Origin: CAZWCX01 sp964632945
GTDB lineage: Bacteria > Planctomycetota > MHYJ01 > WSZJ01 > CAZWCX01
Length of the DNA stretch: 64,000 nt
Assembly (NCBI GenBank): GCA_964632945.1
Contig: CAZWCX010000021.1
Span: 7,566-71,565, forward strand
Direction: 5' to 3'
Part shown: positions 14,888 through 23,735 of the stretch, piece after piece
How positions within the stretch are numbered: the stretch's first letter is position 1
Layout of the letters: every line of letters starts with the position of its first letter
Position numbers and translations under genes: made by a program
Notes under the pieces: model-generated
Database searches by the model: none
The model's input: the letters and a program-made list of their open reading frames with translations, nothing else
Told to the model about the DNA's origin: nothing

Positions 14888-17524
14888 CTACCGACCGGGG
14901 CCGGTGATCGCCGTCACCGAGCGCTCGGGCCGGAAGTACGTGCGCGCCACCCGGACGAGGTCGTCGCGCGTCACCCCCTCGATCCGCGCCCGGTACGAGA
15001 AGCGATGCGCGTGACCGAGGCCGTACAATTCGTCGAGGGCCATCGATTGGGCCCGGGCCCCGTTGGTCTGGAAATCGTTCAGATCCGCGCCGGCCAGCGC
15101 GGCGCGCGCGTCGGTCCATTCACGTTCCTCGACCCCGTCCTGGGTCAGCCGGTCGATTTCCGCCTTCATTTCCGCCAGGGCCGTTTGCGCCTGGGCCGGC
15201 TGCGTCAGGGCGTAGAATCCGAAGTAGCCGGTCTCCAGGAGCGGGACCGACATGCAACCCACGGAATAGGCGAGGGCGAGTTCGTCGCGCAGGCGGACGA
15301 ACATCCGTCCGCCCATCGCGGACAAGACCTGGTGAAGCACTTCCAGCGCCCAGCGGTCCGCGTGGGAGAGGTCGACCGTCGGGAAACCCAGCAGCACGGC
15401 GGTCATCGTGGCGTTGCCGATGTCCTGGGTGCGCTCGACCGCGGCGGTCGGCGGGCGGAACGGTTCGTGGGACGGTGCGGGGGAAGGAGGCGAGGCCAGG
15501 CCCGCGAACGCCTCCTCCACGCGCGCGCGGATTTCGTCGCGCCGGACGTCACCGGCCACGGCCACCACCAGGCGCGCGGGGTCGAGGACGCGGCCATGAA
15601 ACGCGCGGCAATCCTCCTGCGTCAGGGCGCCGACGGTGGCCTCGGTCCCTTGCTGAGGCATGCCATAGGGGTGCGTCCCGTAGAGCGTGCGGTGGAAGAG
15701 CAGGAGGTTCGCGTCCCATGGACGCTCCTGACGCGCGCGGATGCGGCTGCGCAATTCCGTCTTGACCTGCTCGAACCGCTCGGCCGGGAACGCGGGTCGC
15801 CGGAGGCATTCCGCCGCGAGGCCGAGGATTCGGGGCAGGTGATCGCCCACCGTCGTCGCCGCGAGCGCGAGCGTGTTTCGGCCGGAGATCCCCTCGAGGG
15901 CGGCGCCGACGGATTCCACGGCGGAATCGATCTCTTCGGCCGTTTGCCCCGCCGTCCCCCGGGTCAGCAGCTGGGCGACCACCTGGCTCACGCCGTTGTC
16001 CCGCGCGTTCTCGTACCGCACGCCCGCGAACAGGGTTGCGTACAGGGTGACGATCGGCAGGCGGTGATTCTCGAGCACCACGAGGCGGACGCCGCCGGGG
16101 AGCGTTTCGCAGACTCCGGTCGGCGCCGCCGGCGACGGGTGGCCGGGGGGCGGGGGAGCGGCGGGCGAGTCCGTGTCGCCCGCCGCCGTCGTCGGAGCGT
16201 CGGCACCGCCGGTCTCGCCGCCCGGGGGTTCGCTCGCCGGCGGGGCGGGCTTCTTCGGCCGCACGACTGCCACGGTCAGACTCCGCTCGTCCAGCCAGGT
16301 GCGCGCCACCCGGAGCAAGTCCTCCGCGCGCACCGAGCGCACCGCCGCCACGTACTCCTCGTCGAAATCGAGGTTGCCGAAGGTCAGTTCGGACACGCCG
16401 AGCGCGTGCGCCAGGCTCTCCACCGTCTGCCGGTCGTAGTAGAAGTTCGCGACCACCTTGTTGCGCGCCTGCTCCAGTTCGGCCTCGGCCACGGGGTCGG
16501 AACGCAGGCGACCGACCTCCTCGAGCACGGCCGCCACCGTCGCGTCCTCGTGGTCCGGCGGCAGCGAGCCGGTGACGAGGAACATGCCGTTCTCCCCGCC
16601 CGCGCTGGAGCCCGCGTCGATGTCATGCACGAGCCGCCGTCGATTCCGGATCCCGCGCGTGAGACGCGACGCCCGTCCGATGCCGAGGACGTACGCCAGG
16701 ACGTCGAGAGGGACCAGGTCGGGGTGGGTGGCCGGGATCGTGTGCCAGCCCATCAGGAGGCGGGTATCCCGGTTGCGGAACGTCTCGACCGCGAGGCGGC
16801 GTCCGCACTGCGCCGGTTCGGCCGGAACGCAGACCGGCGTCGGAGGCTTCCGGGGCCAGTCGCCCAGGGCGCGCCGGACTTCCTCCAGGGCTTCGGGGGC
16901 GCGGAAGTCCCCGACCGCGACCAGGAGAAGATGGTCCGGGATGTAGCGTTCCCGGTGGTACTCCACGAGGTCCGGGACGGTCAGACGGGCGAAGGTCTCC
17001 GGGAACCCGCCGATGGGGAAGCGCACGGGATGGGCGCGGTAGGCGGTACGGTTGAATGCGTACCAGAGGAGGCGGTGGGGCTGTTCGAGGTAGTCCTTGA
17101 GTTCGTGCAGGATGACCTCGCGCTCCTTCGCGGCCTCCCCGGCGTCGAAGGTCGGATTGCGCACGGCATCCACCAGGGCCGCGAGTCCCGCCGCGAACGA
17201 CTCGGAGCGGATGTGGACATGGTAGACGGTCCGCTCCGTATGCGTGTAGGCGTTCGTGTGCCCGCCCGCCGCGGCGATTTCCCGTGCGAACTGGCCCGGC
17301 GGCCGGGTCGGCGTCCCCTTGAACAGCATGTGCTCGACGTAGTGGGAAAGACCGCAACCGAGGTGTTTTCCCTCGTGAATCGATCCGGTGCGGAACCAGG
17401 TCTGGATCGTGACGATCGGGGAGGAATGCTCCTCGAGCAGGATCACGGTCGCGCCGTTGTCGAGCTCGGTTCGGACCGGGCGGGAGCCGGGGACCGGGAT
17501 GGGGAGGGGTGGGCGCGGAGTCAT
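14888..17524 (-). CDS. Tandem M16-family zinc peptidase
   Basis: 878 residues in two M16 repeats. The N-terminal half has the inverted zinc motif HYVEH (H61, E64, H65) and the downstream Glu in EREVILHE. An Ala/Pro/Gly-rich linker lies at about 420-470. The C-terminal half has the same fold without HxxEH (ARDNGVSQVVAQLL), as in many bacterial M16 proteins where one half is structural. No clear signal peptide is visible, although related proteins are often periplasmic; the Pro-rich N-terminus leaves localisation open. It starts 16 bp after the stop of the HEAT-repeat gene, so both are probably transcribed from the promoter at 20093..20121. Confidence 0.9.
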   Translation of the reverse strand: MTPRPPLPIPVPGSRPVRTELDNGATVILLEEHSSPIVTIQTWFRTGSIHEGKHLGCGLSHYVEHMLFKGTPTRPPGQFAREIAAAGGHTNAYTHTERTVYHVHIRSESFAAGLAALVDAVRNPTFDAGEAAKEREVILHELKDYLEQPHRLLWYAFNRTAYRAHPVRFPIGGFPETFARLTVPDLVEYHRERYIPDHLLLVAVGDFRAPEALEEVRRALGDWPRKPPTPVCVPAEPAQCGRRLAVETFRNRDTRLLMGWHTIPATHPDLVPLDVLAYVLGIGRASRLTRGIRNRRRLVHDIDAGSSAGGENGMFLVTGSLPPDHEDATVAAVLEEVGRLRSDPVAEAELEQARNKVVANFYYDRQTVESLAHALGVSELTFGNLDFDEEYVAAVRSVRAEDLLRVARTWLDERSLTVAVVRPKKPAPPASEPPGGETGGADAPTTAAGDTDSPAAPPPPGHPSPAAPTGVCETLPGGVRLVVLENHRLPIVTLYATLFAGVRYENARDNGVSQVVAQLLTRGTAGQTAEEIDSAVESVGAALEGISGRNTLALAATTVGDHLPRILGLAAECLRRPAFPAERFEQVKTELRSRIRARQERPWDANLLLFHRTLYGTHPYGMPQQGTEATVGALTQEDCRAFHGRVLDPARLVVAVAGDVRRDEIRARVEEAFAGLASPPSPAPSHEPFRPPTAAVERTQDIGNATMTAVLLGFPTVDLSHADRWALEVLHQVLSAMGGRMFVRLRDELALAYSVGCMSVPLLETGYFGFYALTQPAQAQTALAEMKAEIDRLTQDGVEEREWTDARAALAGADLNDFQTNGARAQSMALDELYGLGHAHRFSYRARIEGVTRDDLVRVARTYFRPERSVTAITGPGR

Positions 17525-17540
17525 GCGGACCGGGGCGCTC

Positions 17541-20060
17541 CTACTTCCCCGCCTGGAGCCACTGGGCCCACTGCTGGATCGCCTGTTCGCGCTGTTCGAG
17601 CGGGGTTTCCGGGGTGAGCGGGGATTGAATGTTGGTCAGGACGCCGAGGTGATGGGAAGCCGCCGGCCAGTCGGCGGGGTCGCCGTCGGCAAGGATGGAC
17701 AGCAACACGGGGACCGCATCCCGGCCGATGCGCGCGAGTTCCTGCGCCAGCGCGCGCAGGGCTTCGGCGGCGGCCCCGCGCGAGCGCGCGACGACGTCGC
17801 GCACGGTCCGGTTCAGTTCCTCCTTGCGCTCCTGGGAGGCGGAGGCCGCCTTGAGGGCGATCGCGCGCAGTTCCTCGAGGCGGGGGCGCAGGGCCTCCGG
17901 CGGCGGAGGCGTGCCGGCGAGCAGGCGCTGGACTTCGGCCAGGACCGTGTCGAATTCCTTCTTGAGCAGGCGTACGGCCAAGCGCTCGACCTTGATGCTC
18001 CACCAGTCCGCGGAGCCGGCCTCGCTGCCGTCCAACAATTCCCCGAAGATCTTGAAGGCGGCGTCGGCATTCCCCAGTTCGCGGTAAAGGATGCCGAGCT
18101 GCGTCTTCACTTCGCGGTTCTCGGGCCACCACTTGGCGCTGGTCTCCAGGATCGGCTGCGCATCCTTCCACTCCTTGGCCTCGAACAGGGCCTTGCCGAG
18201 GCGGAGTTGGACGGCGGCCTGGGCAGGGGTGAGGCGTCCTGGCTCGCTCGACGCCGCGGGGGCGAGCCGGCGCAGGACATCGACGGCCTCCTTCGGGTGT
18301 TTGGCGGCGTAGAGCTTGTCGACCAGGGATTCGAGGAGCGGGACCGACTTCCCTGCGAGCGCGAGCATGGCGGTCCAGGCGGCCTTGGCGACGCGCGGCT
18401 CCGTGTCGTCGAGCACCGGCAGCAGGACGTCGAGGGTGGCGGCGTTGCCGAGTTTGCCGAGGGACTGGGCGGCGAGTTCGCGCACCACCGGATCCTTGTC
18501 CTGGCGCACGGTCCGGCCGAGGGCCTCGCTGGCGCCGGCGTCGCCGATCCGTCCGAGCGCCTCCACGGCGGTCTGGCGCACGTCGGTGAACTGATCCTCG
18601 AGGAGGGCGACGAGCGCGCCGGAGGCCTCCGGGCGACCGAGCTTGCCCAGGCTGTTGGCGGCGGACCAGCGCGCGGCGTGATCCGCCTCCGGATGGCTTC
18701 CGGCCAGGAATTCGACCAGGATCGGAACCGCCTCGGGGTCGCCGATCTCGCCGAGCGCGTCGAGGATGCCCTTGACCACCGCGGGCTGGTCGCGCCGCGC
18801 GGCGAGGATCGTCTTGAGCTTGGGCAGGGCGGTGCGCGCGCGCACGACCTTGACCCCCTCGATCACCCCGAGGAGGACGGCAGGGTCGGGTTCGTCGAGG
18901 GCGCCGACGAGGAGCGGCAAGACGTTCGGCGTGGCGATGCGCGCAAGCGACCGCGCCGCGGCGCGACGGGCCTCCTGTTCCTGGACGGGCGCGAGGAACC
19001 GGCCGACCGCATCGGCCGCGGGGGCGTCGCCGATTTCGCCCAGGCAGCGGATCGCCGCCAGGACGATGCGGCGGTCGGGGTCCTCGAGCAGGCGCATCAC
19101 CGCCGGCAGCGCGGCCGCCGATTTCTGCCGGCCGACCTTGGACAGCTCATCGAGCACCCGGTCCCGCACCTCGGCGAACTCCCGGTTCTCGAGAAATCCC
19201 AGCAGCAGCTGGACCTCGGCGTCCGGCTTGCCGCTTGCGCGGGCGGCCTCGAGGCGGATCTGCACGATCGTCCCGTTCAGCTCCCGGACCTTGGCCTGCA
19301 GGGCCTGCACGTCGGTGTCGACGGTCGGGACGGAGCCCGCGGCGGCCTGCAGGGCATCCTCCAGCCACCTTTCGCGGCCGCGATCCCCGTTCCGATCCCA
19401 CCAGGCGTTCCAGTCCGACCGGCTCGGGAAGCGGGCGAAGGTGAGCGCGTGCAGCGCCTTTTGCGTTTCGGCCGTGATCTCCTCCGGGTGCCCCTCGAGC
19501 AGGGGCAGCAGCACCGGGACGGCATGCGCGCTGCGCGTGAGCCCGAGCGCCAGGATCACCCGCTTGCGCAGCGCGACGCCGTTGGTCTGCGCCTTGAGCA
19601 CCTGGGACAGCGCCTGGACCATCGCCTTGTCGGAGATCTCCCCGACCGCGGCGAGCGCGGCCTGCTGAACCGGCTCCCGGGTGGACACCAGGAGAGCGGC
19701 GATTTCGGGGGCGAAACGCGCATCCCGGTTCCCGGCTGCGGCGGCGAGGACGGCGAGGAGGACCGGTTCGCGATCCGACTTGAACGCGTCGCGCAGGACC
19801 GCGGCCGCCTCCGGTCCGCTGCGCTCGAACAGGGCATCGGCGGCCATCACGCGGGCTTCGGGGGCGACCTCCCCGAACAGGCGCAGGCGCAGGTCGGCGA
19901 CGCCGAGGGCGCGCGGGTCTGCCGGGGCGTCCCCCGGGCCGGAGGATTGCGCGACCGGCGGCGGGTGAGGCGGGTCGAGTGGCTCCGGATCCGCGAGCGC
20001 TCCACGCGCCGCCAGCAAAGCGGCGAGGATGAGGGCGGCAGGCGACGAAACTCGGGACAT
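17541..20060 (-). CDS. Secreted HEAT-repeat protein with TPR-like C-terminus
   Basis: 839 residues. A signal peptide (about 1-23, ending ARGALA) is followed by many HEAT repeats (for example EIGDPEAVPILVEFL, LGRPEASGALVALLED, GDAGASEALGRTVRQD) to about residue 530, then TPR-like helices (LGKALFEAKEWKDAQPIL, LGILYRELGNADAAFKIF). Such solenoids are protein-protein scaffolds, here most likely periplasmic. No catalytic motif is seen. It is the first gene of a probable two-gene unit with the M16 peptidase, suggesting envelope protein quality control, which is inference. Confidence 0.85.
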   Translation of the reverse strand: MSRVSSPAALILAALLAARGALADPEPLDPPHPPPVAQSSGPGDAPADPRALGVADLRLRLFGEVAPEARVMAADALFERSGPEAAAVLRDAFKSDREPVLLAVLAAAAGNRDARFAPEIAALLVSTREPVQQAALAAVGEISDKAMVQALSQVLKAQTNGVALRKRVILALGLTRSAHAVPVLLPLLEGHPEEITAETQKALHALTFARFPSRSDWNAWWDRNGDRGRERWLEDALQAAAGSVPTVDTDVQALQAKVRELNGTIVQIRLEAARASGKPDAEVQLLLGFLENREFAEVRDRVLDELSKVGRQKSAAALPAVMRLLEDPDRRIVLAAIRCLGEIGDAPAADAVGRFLAPVQEQEARRAAARSLARIATPNVLPLLVGALDEPDPAVLLGVIEGVKVVRARTALPKLKTILAARRDQPAVVKGILDALGEIGDPEAVPILVEFLAGSHPEADHAARWSAANSLGKLGRPEASGALVALLEDQFTDVRQTAVEALGRIGDAGASEALGRTVRQDKDPVVRELAAQSLGKLGNAATLDVLLPVLDDTEPRVAKAAWTAMLALAGKSVPLLESLVDKLYAAKHPKEAVDVLRRLAPAASSEPGRLTPAQAAVQLRLGKALFEAKEWKDAQPILETSAKWWPENREVKTQLGILYRELGNADAAFKIFGELLDGSEAGSADWWSIKVERLAVRLLKKEFDTVLAEVQRLLAGTPPPPEALRPRLEELRAIALKAASASQERKEELNRTVRDVVARSRGAAAEALRALAQELARIGRDAVPVLLSILADGDPADWPAASHHLGVLTNIQSPLTPETPLEQREQAIQQWAQWLQAGK

Positions 20061-20092
20061 GGCAGCGGCTCGCGATCGGGGGGCCTGGGCCG

Positions 20093-20121
20093 ATTATAGG
20101 TCGGCTGCGGGAGGGCGTCAA
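20093..20121 (-). promoter_or_regulatory. Promoter of the HEAT/M16 unit
   Basis: Minus strand TTGACG (20121..20116), 17-bp spacer, perfect TATAAT (20098..20093); predicted leader about 27 nt. Confidence 0.75.
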
Positions 20122-20207
20122 TGCCGGATCCCGGGCGCCGGTCCCCGGTTCCGGCGAAACCAAAAAAAAGACTTGCTCCGCGCGTCCGCCGGCCGGGCGG
20201 AAATCCG

Positions 20208-20237
20208 TTCCCGCCGGCGCGGCGCCGATCGTATAAT
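20208..20237 (+). promoter_or_regulatory. Candidate promoter of the divergent kinase gene
   Basis: Perfect TATAAT (20232..20237) with a weak -35, TTCCCG (20208..20213), 18 bp upstream. Besides the two promoters, the 333-bp divergent intergenic stretch 20061..20393 shows only an A8 run at 20162..20169. Confidence 0.45.
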
Positions 20238-20393
20238 CCGAGGCCGAAGGGGGCATCCCGGCGCGGGCCGGGGTCCCGGGCCGGACGCGAATCGGCCCGG
20301 CCGGTCCGCGGGTCGCTCCCGTTCCCCTGTCGCGGGAGGGGACTTCCGCCCGTTTTCGACCGTTTCGCGGCCGCTGCCCCGGGGGCCCACGAC

Positions 20394-21953
20394 ATGACCC
20401 CATCGGGACTCCACCTCCTCCTCGGCCGCCTGGCCATCCGTCGCGGTTGGGTCACCCCCAAGCAGCTCGACGAGTGCTTGAAAATCCAACGCCGCCAGCA
20501 GGTCCGCGTCCAGCTCGGCATGCTCATGGTCGAGCGCGGCCTCCTCAATCTCGAGCAGGTGGAGACGCTGCTGCTCGAGCAGGAGCGTCGCCTGCGCCAG
20601 CGGTCCCGGCGGGACGGTCTGCCCCTGCGCGAGGTCCTGTTCGGCAACGCCGTCGTTTCCCAGGGACTCCTCCACGAGCACCAGGTCCATGAGTGCTTGC
20701 GTGAGCAGGCGCGCCTCCAGGAATCCGGCGAGCACGTGCGGCTGGGCGAAATCATGGTGCGCCGGGGCCTGCTGACGCCCCGCCAGGTGGAATCCGCCCT
20801 GCGTCGCCGCCACAAGCGGATCATGTGCNNNNNNNNNNGCGATCGATGCACCGTCCACTACAACGTCTGGTGGAGCGACGCCGACCCGGAGACCGGCGAG
20901 TCGCGCGCCGAACCGAAGCCCCCGAAGCGCGTCCACTGCCCCGCCTGCAAGACCCTCCTCGTCGACGCCGACGAGGACGAGGCGGAGGAGCCCTCGCCGA
21001 ACGACACGGTGAACCTCACCCACGCCGAGGAGAGCGGGGGGAGCGTGGCCGTGGCCCGCGTGACCACGCCGACCGACGTGCTCGCGGACCTCATCCTGAG
21101 CCCGGGAGAGGGCTCCGACGGCCCCCGGCGGTTCGGTCCCTTTCGGGTCACCGGCGAGATCCGACGCGGCGGGCAGAGCCTGTTCGTCGCCTCCTCGCGC
21201 AAGCCGGGGTCGCCCGTGGTCGGCGTGAAGATCCTCGTCAGCACCGACCCCGCCGAGGTGAGGGAGTTTCTCTCCGAGGCCTGGCTGCTCGAACGCGTCC
21301 GGCATCCGCACATCCTGAAGGCCCACAGCCACGGGATCGCGGAAGGCCACGCGTACATCGAGTTGGAGATCGTGCAGGGTCTGCCGCTGGACCGATACAT
21401 TCACGACCGCGGGCCGATGCCGGCGGAGGAAATCCGGCGCATCTTCCTCCCCATCGTCAACGCCGTCGAACACATCCACCGCATGGGGTTCGTGCACCGG
21501 GACCTGAAGCCCGCCAACATCATCCTGCGGGCCTCGGAGAACGAGCGCCCGGTCCTGATCGACTTCGGCCTGGCCTGCCCGGTGACGCGTTCCTCCCGCA
21601 TCAGCCGGAGCCGGCGGGCGGCGCGGATGATCGAGGGATCCCCGCCGTACATGAGTCCCGAGCAGGCCGCCGGGCAGCCCGGCGGGTGCAAGCGCCGGAC
21701 CGACATCTACGCGCTCGGCGCGACCCTCTACGAGATGCTGACCGGGCTTCCCCCGTTCGCGGGCGACCATCCGGCGCAGATCATCGATCGTGTGATGAAC
21801 GAGTCGCCCCAACCGCCCTCGGCCCTGAATCCGGACGTCGACCCGCGACTCGAGCGGATCTGCCTGAAGGCGATGGAGCGTGAGCCGCAGCGCCGCTACC
21901 GCTGGCCTCGGACCATGAAGATGGAGTTGTTGAATTGTTTACGGGGATCGTGA
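20394..21953 (+). CDS. Ser/Thr kinase with T2SS-E-N-like repeats and a zinc ribbon (interrupted by an assembly gap)
   Basis: About 519 codons including a 10-N gap. Residues 1-145 hold four helical repeats of the form LGxLxVxRGLLxxxQLxxxL (starts near 9, 41, 78, 117), like the N-terminal modules of PilB/GspE ATPases. Cys 145 before the gap and CPAC after it probably make one zinc ribbon. The kinase domain follows: degenerate Gly loop GEIRRGGQS, Lys in VGVKIL, HRDLKPAN, IDFGLA, MSPEQ. There is no membrane helix. The ATG at 20394 was chosen because the upstream frame is not protein-like. Both sides of the gap are in the same frame, but the true gap length is unknown. The gene overlaps the riboflavin synthase start by 19 bp. 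Confidence 0.8.
   Translation: MTPSGLHLLLGRLAIRRGWVTPKQLDECLKIQRRQQVRVQLGMLMVERGLLNLEQVETLLLEQERRLRQRSRRDGLPLREVLFGNAVVSQGLLHEHQVHECLREQARLQESGEHVRLGEIMVRRGLLTPRQVESALRRRHKRIMCXXXXDRCTVHYNVWWSDADPETGESRAEPKPPKRVHCPACKTLLVDADEDEAEEPSPNDTVNLTHAEESGGSVAVARVTTPTDVLADLILSPGEGSDGPRRFGPFRVTGEIRRGGQSLFVASSRKPGSPVVGVKILVSTDPAEVREFLSEAWLLERVRHPHILKAHSHGIAEGHAYIELEIVQGLPLDRYIHDRGPMPAEEIRRIFLPIVNAVEHIHRMGFVHRDLKPANIILRASENERPVLIDFGLACPVTRSSRISRSRRAARMIEGSPPYMSPEQAAGQPGGCKRRTDIYALGATLYEMLTGLPPFAGDHPAQIIDRVMNESPQPPSALNPDVDPRLERICLKAMEREPQRRYRWPRTMKMELLNCLRGS
20829..20838. other. Assembly gap (10 N)
   Basis: Ten N inside the kinase gene, between Cys 145 and the zinc-ribbon remainder. A fixed 10-N run usually marks a scaffold join of unknown size, so the protein length around it is uncertain. 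Confidence 0.95.
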
Positions 21954-22528
21954 TCCATGTCGGCGTGATCGACGCCGTGACCGACGTTCCCGGCGGCCGC
22001 GAACTGCGCGTGCGAATCGGCCCTCTGGCCGGGCGCACCGGCCCCGGCGACAGCATCGCCGTGGACGGCGTTTGCCTGACCGCCGCGGATCTCGCCGGAG
22101 AATCCGTCCGCTTCACCGCCGTGGAAGAAACCCTCCGGCGCACCACGCTGGGCGACCGCGCCGCGGGGGACCGCGTCAACCTCGAACCGGCCGCCCGCAT
22201 GGGAGACCCGATCGGCGGACACCTGGTGCAGGGCCACATCGACGGCACCGGGCGCGTCCGCTCGGTGGAGACGCGCGGAGCCGATCACGTCGTCACCATC
22301 GAAGTCCCGGCCGAGCTCGCGTACGGGATGGTGGAGAAGGGCTCCGTCGCCGTCGACGGGATCTCGCTGACGGTGGTGGAGGCCCGCAAGGATGCGTTCA
22401 CCGTCGCGCTCGTTCCGTACACGCTTGCCCACACGACCCTGGGATCCAAAGGGGCGGGCGCGCGGGTGAACGTCGAGGTCGACGTGATGGGGAAGTACGT
22501 GCGCAAGTACGTCGAGGCGATGCGGTAG
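21935..22528 (+). CDS. ribE: Riboflavin synthase alpha chain
   Basis: 197 residues, two tandem lumazine-binding barrels. The start is a TTG at 21935: it gives the canonical MFTGIV N-terminus and has GGAG 8 bp upstream. Motifs: VDGVCLTA in repeat 1, GGHLVQGHIDGTG, and VDGISLTVVE in repeat 2. It dismutates two 6,7-dimethyl-8-ribityllumazine molecules to riboflavin and is cytoplasmic. It overlaps the preceding kinase gene by 19 bp, so translation may be coupled. No other rib gene is in the window. The product supplies flavin, which the FMN-binding/ApbE protein at 53.5 kb would use, though the link is only general. Confidence 0.93.
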   Translation: MFTGIVIHVGVIDAVTDVPGGRELRVRIGPLAGRTGPGDSIAVDGVCLTAADLAGESVRFTAVEETLRRTTLGDRAAGDRVNLEPAARMGDPIGGHLVQGHIDGTGRVRSVETRGADHVVTIEVPAELAYGMVEKGSVAVDGISLTVVEARKDAFTVALVPYTLAHTTLGSKGAGARVNVEVDVMGKYVRKYVEAMR

Positions 22529-22716
22529 GACCCGGGAGCCGGCCCGGAGTTCCCTTCCCGCGGGGCGGCCCGCCCGCCTCGCGCCGCGACCCCGGATCGC
22601 AGCCCGCCGCCCGCAGCCGGTCCCATCTCGCACGGCACGGCACGAAAACCGCGCATGGGCGGCCCCGCGAATGCGGACGGTTCGCCGGCCCCCGGTCCGG
22701 GCGGAGCGTTCCCGCG

Positions 22717-23022
22717 CTACGCCGGACTTCGGCGAGCCAGCACCTGCGCGCACAATCCCTCGAGTCGGGCGAAGTAGTCGCCGGACTCGCCGGTCATCCC
22801 CGCGCGGACCGCCTGCACCTGCGCGATGCACTGCTCGAGCAACTGCCACCGCTCGTCGTCCATCGCGCCTGCGGTGGCGAACCAGTCCGACAAGCAGGCG
22901 TTGGCGTCGGCGTCGAGCATCATCAGGTCGATCCCCTCGACCTCCTGTCCCTCGCATTCGCGCGGCAGTCGCGTCTTCTTGTGACTCCGCCACACCTCGT
23001 GCAGGTCGGCTTCTCCGGACAT
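22717..23022 (-). CDS. Small hypothetical acidic protein
   Basis: 101 residues from the ATG at 23022 behind GAGGAG. It is acidic and helical, with conserved-looking DADANACLSDWFA and a C-terminal LEGLCAQVLARR; three to four Cys but no CxxC. No signal peptide or membrane helix. It lies 17 bp downstream of the hexapeptide transferase gene on the same strand, so it is probably co-transcribed. The family is not recognised. Confidence 0.7.
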   Translation of the reverse strand: MSGEADLHEVWRSHKKTRLPRECEGQEVEGIDLMMLDADANACLSDWFATAGAMDDERWQLLEQCIAQVQAVRAGMTGESGDYFARLEGLCAQVLARRSPA

Positions 23023-23039
23023 CGGCGTCTCCTCGACGG

Positions 23040-23735
23040 TCACACGACGTAGGGTCGGGTCTCCAGGAGTCCCGTGGTGCAGGTCAGGTCGGTGGTCCGG
23101 CGAATCACCCGCCCGGGGTTCCCGGCCACCACCGAATGAGGGGGCACGTCCCGATGGACGACCGCCCCGGCGGCCACCAGGGAGCCTTCTCCGATCACCA
23201 CGTACGGCAGGATCGTCGCGTTCACCCCGACTTGTACACCCTTGTGCAGCGTGGGGCCGCGCATGCATTCGCGGGACTTCGCGCAGCCGGGGTGCAGGTC
23301 GTTGGCGATCGTCACTCCCGGCGCCAGGAAGACGTCGTCCTCCAGGACGGTGAACTGCGCGATGTAGCAGTTGCAGTGGATCTTGACCCGGTCGCCGATC
23401 ACGCATCCGTAGTCGATCGTGGTCGAGTTCCAGACCCGGAAGTCCCGGCCGATGGAGTTCTGCTCGCGGATCACCACGTGATGCCCGGTCTCGATCCCGT
23501 CGCCGATCGTGGTTCCGACGTAGACGATCGTGCCCGCGCGGATGCGCGCGTCCCGGCCGATCACCAGGTCCTGCGTGGGGATCGCGCGGCCGGTCGGGTG
23601 GCCAAGCACGGCCGTGGGATGGACTTCACTGCCCGGGCCGAGGCGAATCGGCGTCCGGGGGCTTGCGGCGACGCGCGCCTTGGGCCGCTTTTCCGCCTTC
23701 TTCGAGGGCTTGCGTCCGGTCGGGGTCCGCTTCAC
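23040..23735 (-). CDS. Left-handed beta-helix (hexapeptide) acyltransferase
   Basis: 231 residues if it starts at the GTG at 23735 (GTGAGGAATTC upstream); the frame is open further upstream but with non-protein-like composition. The N-terminus is Lys-rich. Hexapeptide repeats ([LIV]-G-x4) run through most of the chain: VIGRDARI, IGDGIETG, CVIGDRVK, LEDDVFLAPGVTI, GVNATILPYVVIGEGSLVAAGAVV, ending PPHSVVAGNPGRVI. This pattern fits O- or N-acetyltransferases of sugar, serine or amino-sugar substrates (WbbJ/DapH-like); the substrate is unknown. It is followed directly by the small acidic protein. Confidence 0.8.
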   Translation of the reverse strand: MKRTPTGRKPSKKAEKRPKARVAASPRTPIRLGPGSEVHPTAVLGHPTGRAIPTQDLVIGRDARIRAGTIVYVGTTIGDGIETGHHVVIREQNSIGRDFRVWNSTTIDYGCVIGDRVKIHCNCYIAQFTVLEDDVFLAPGVTIANDLHPGCAKSRECMRGPTLHKGVQVGVNATILPYVVIGEGSLVAAGAVVHRDVPPHSVVAGNPGRVIRRTTDLTCTTGLLETRPYVV

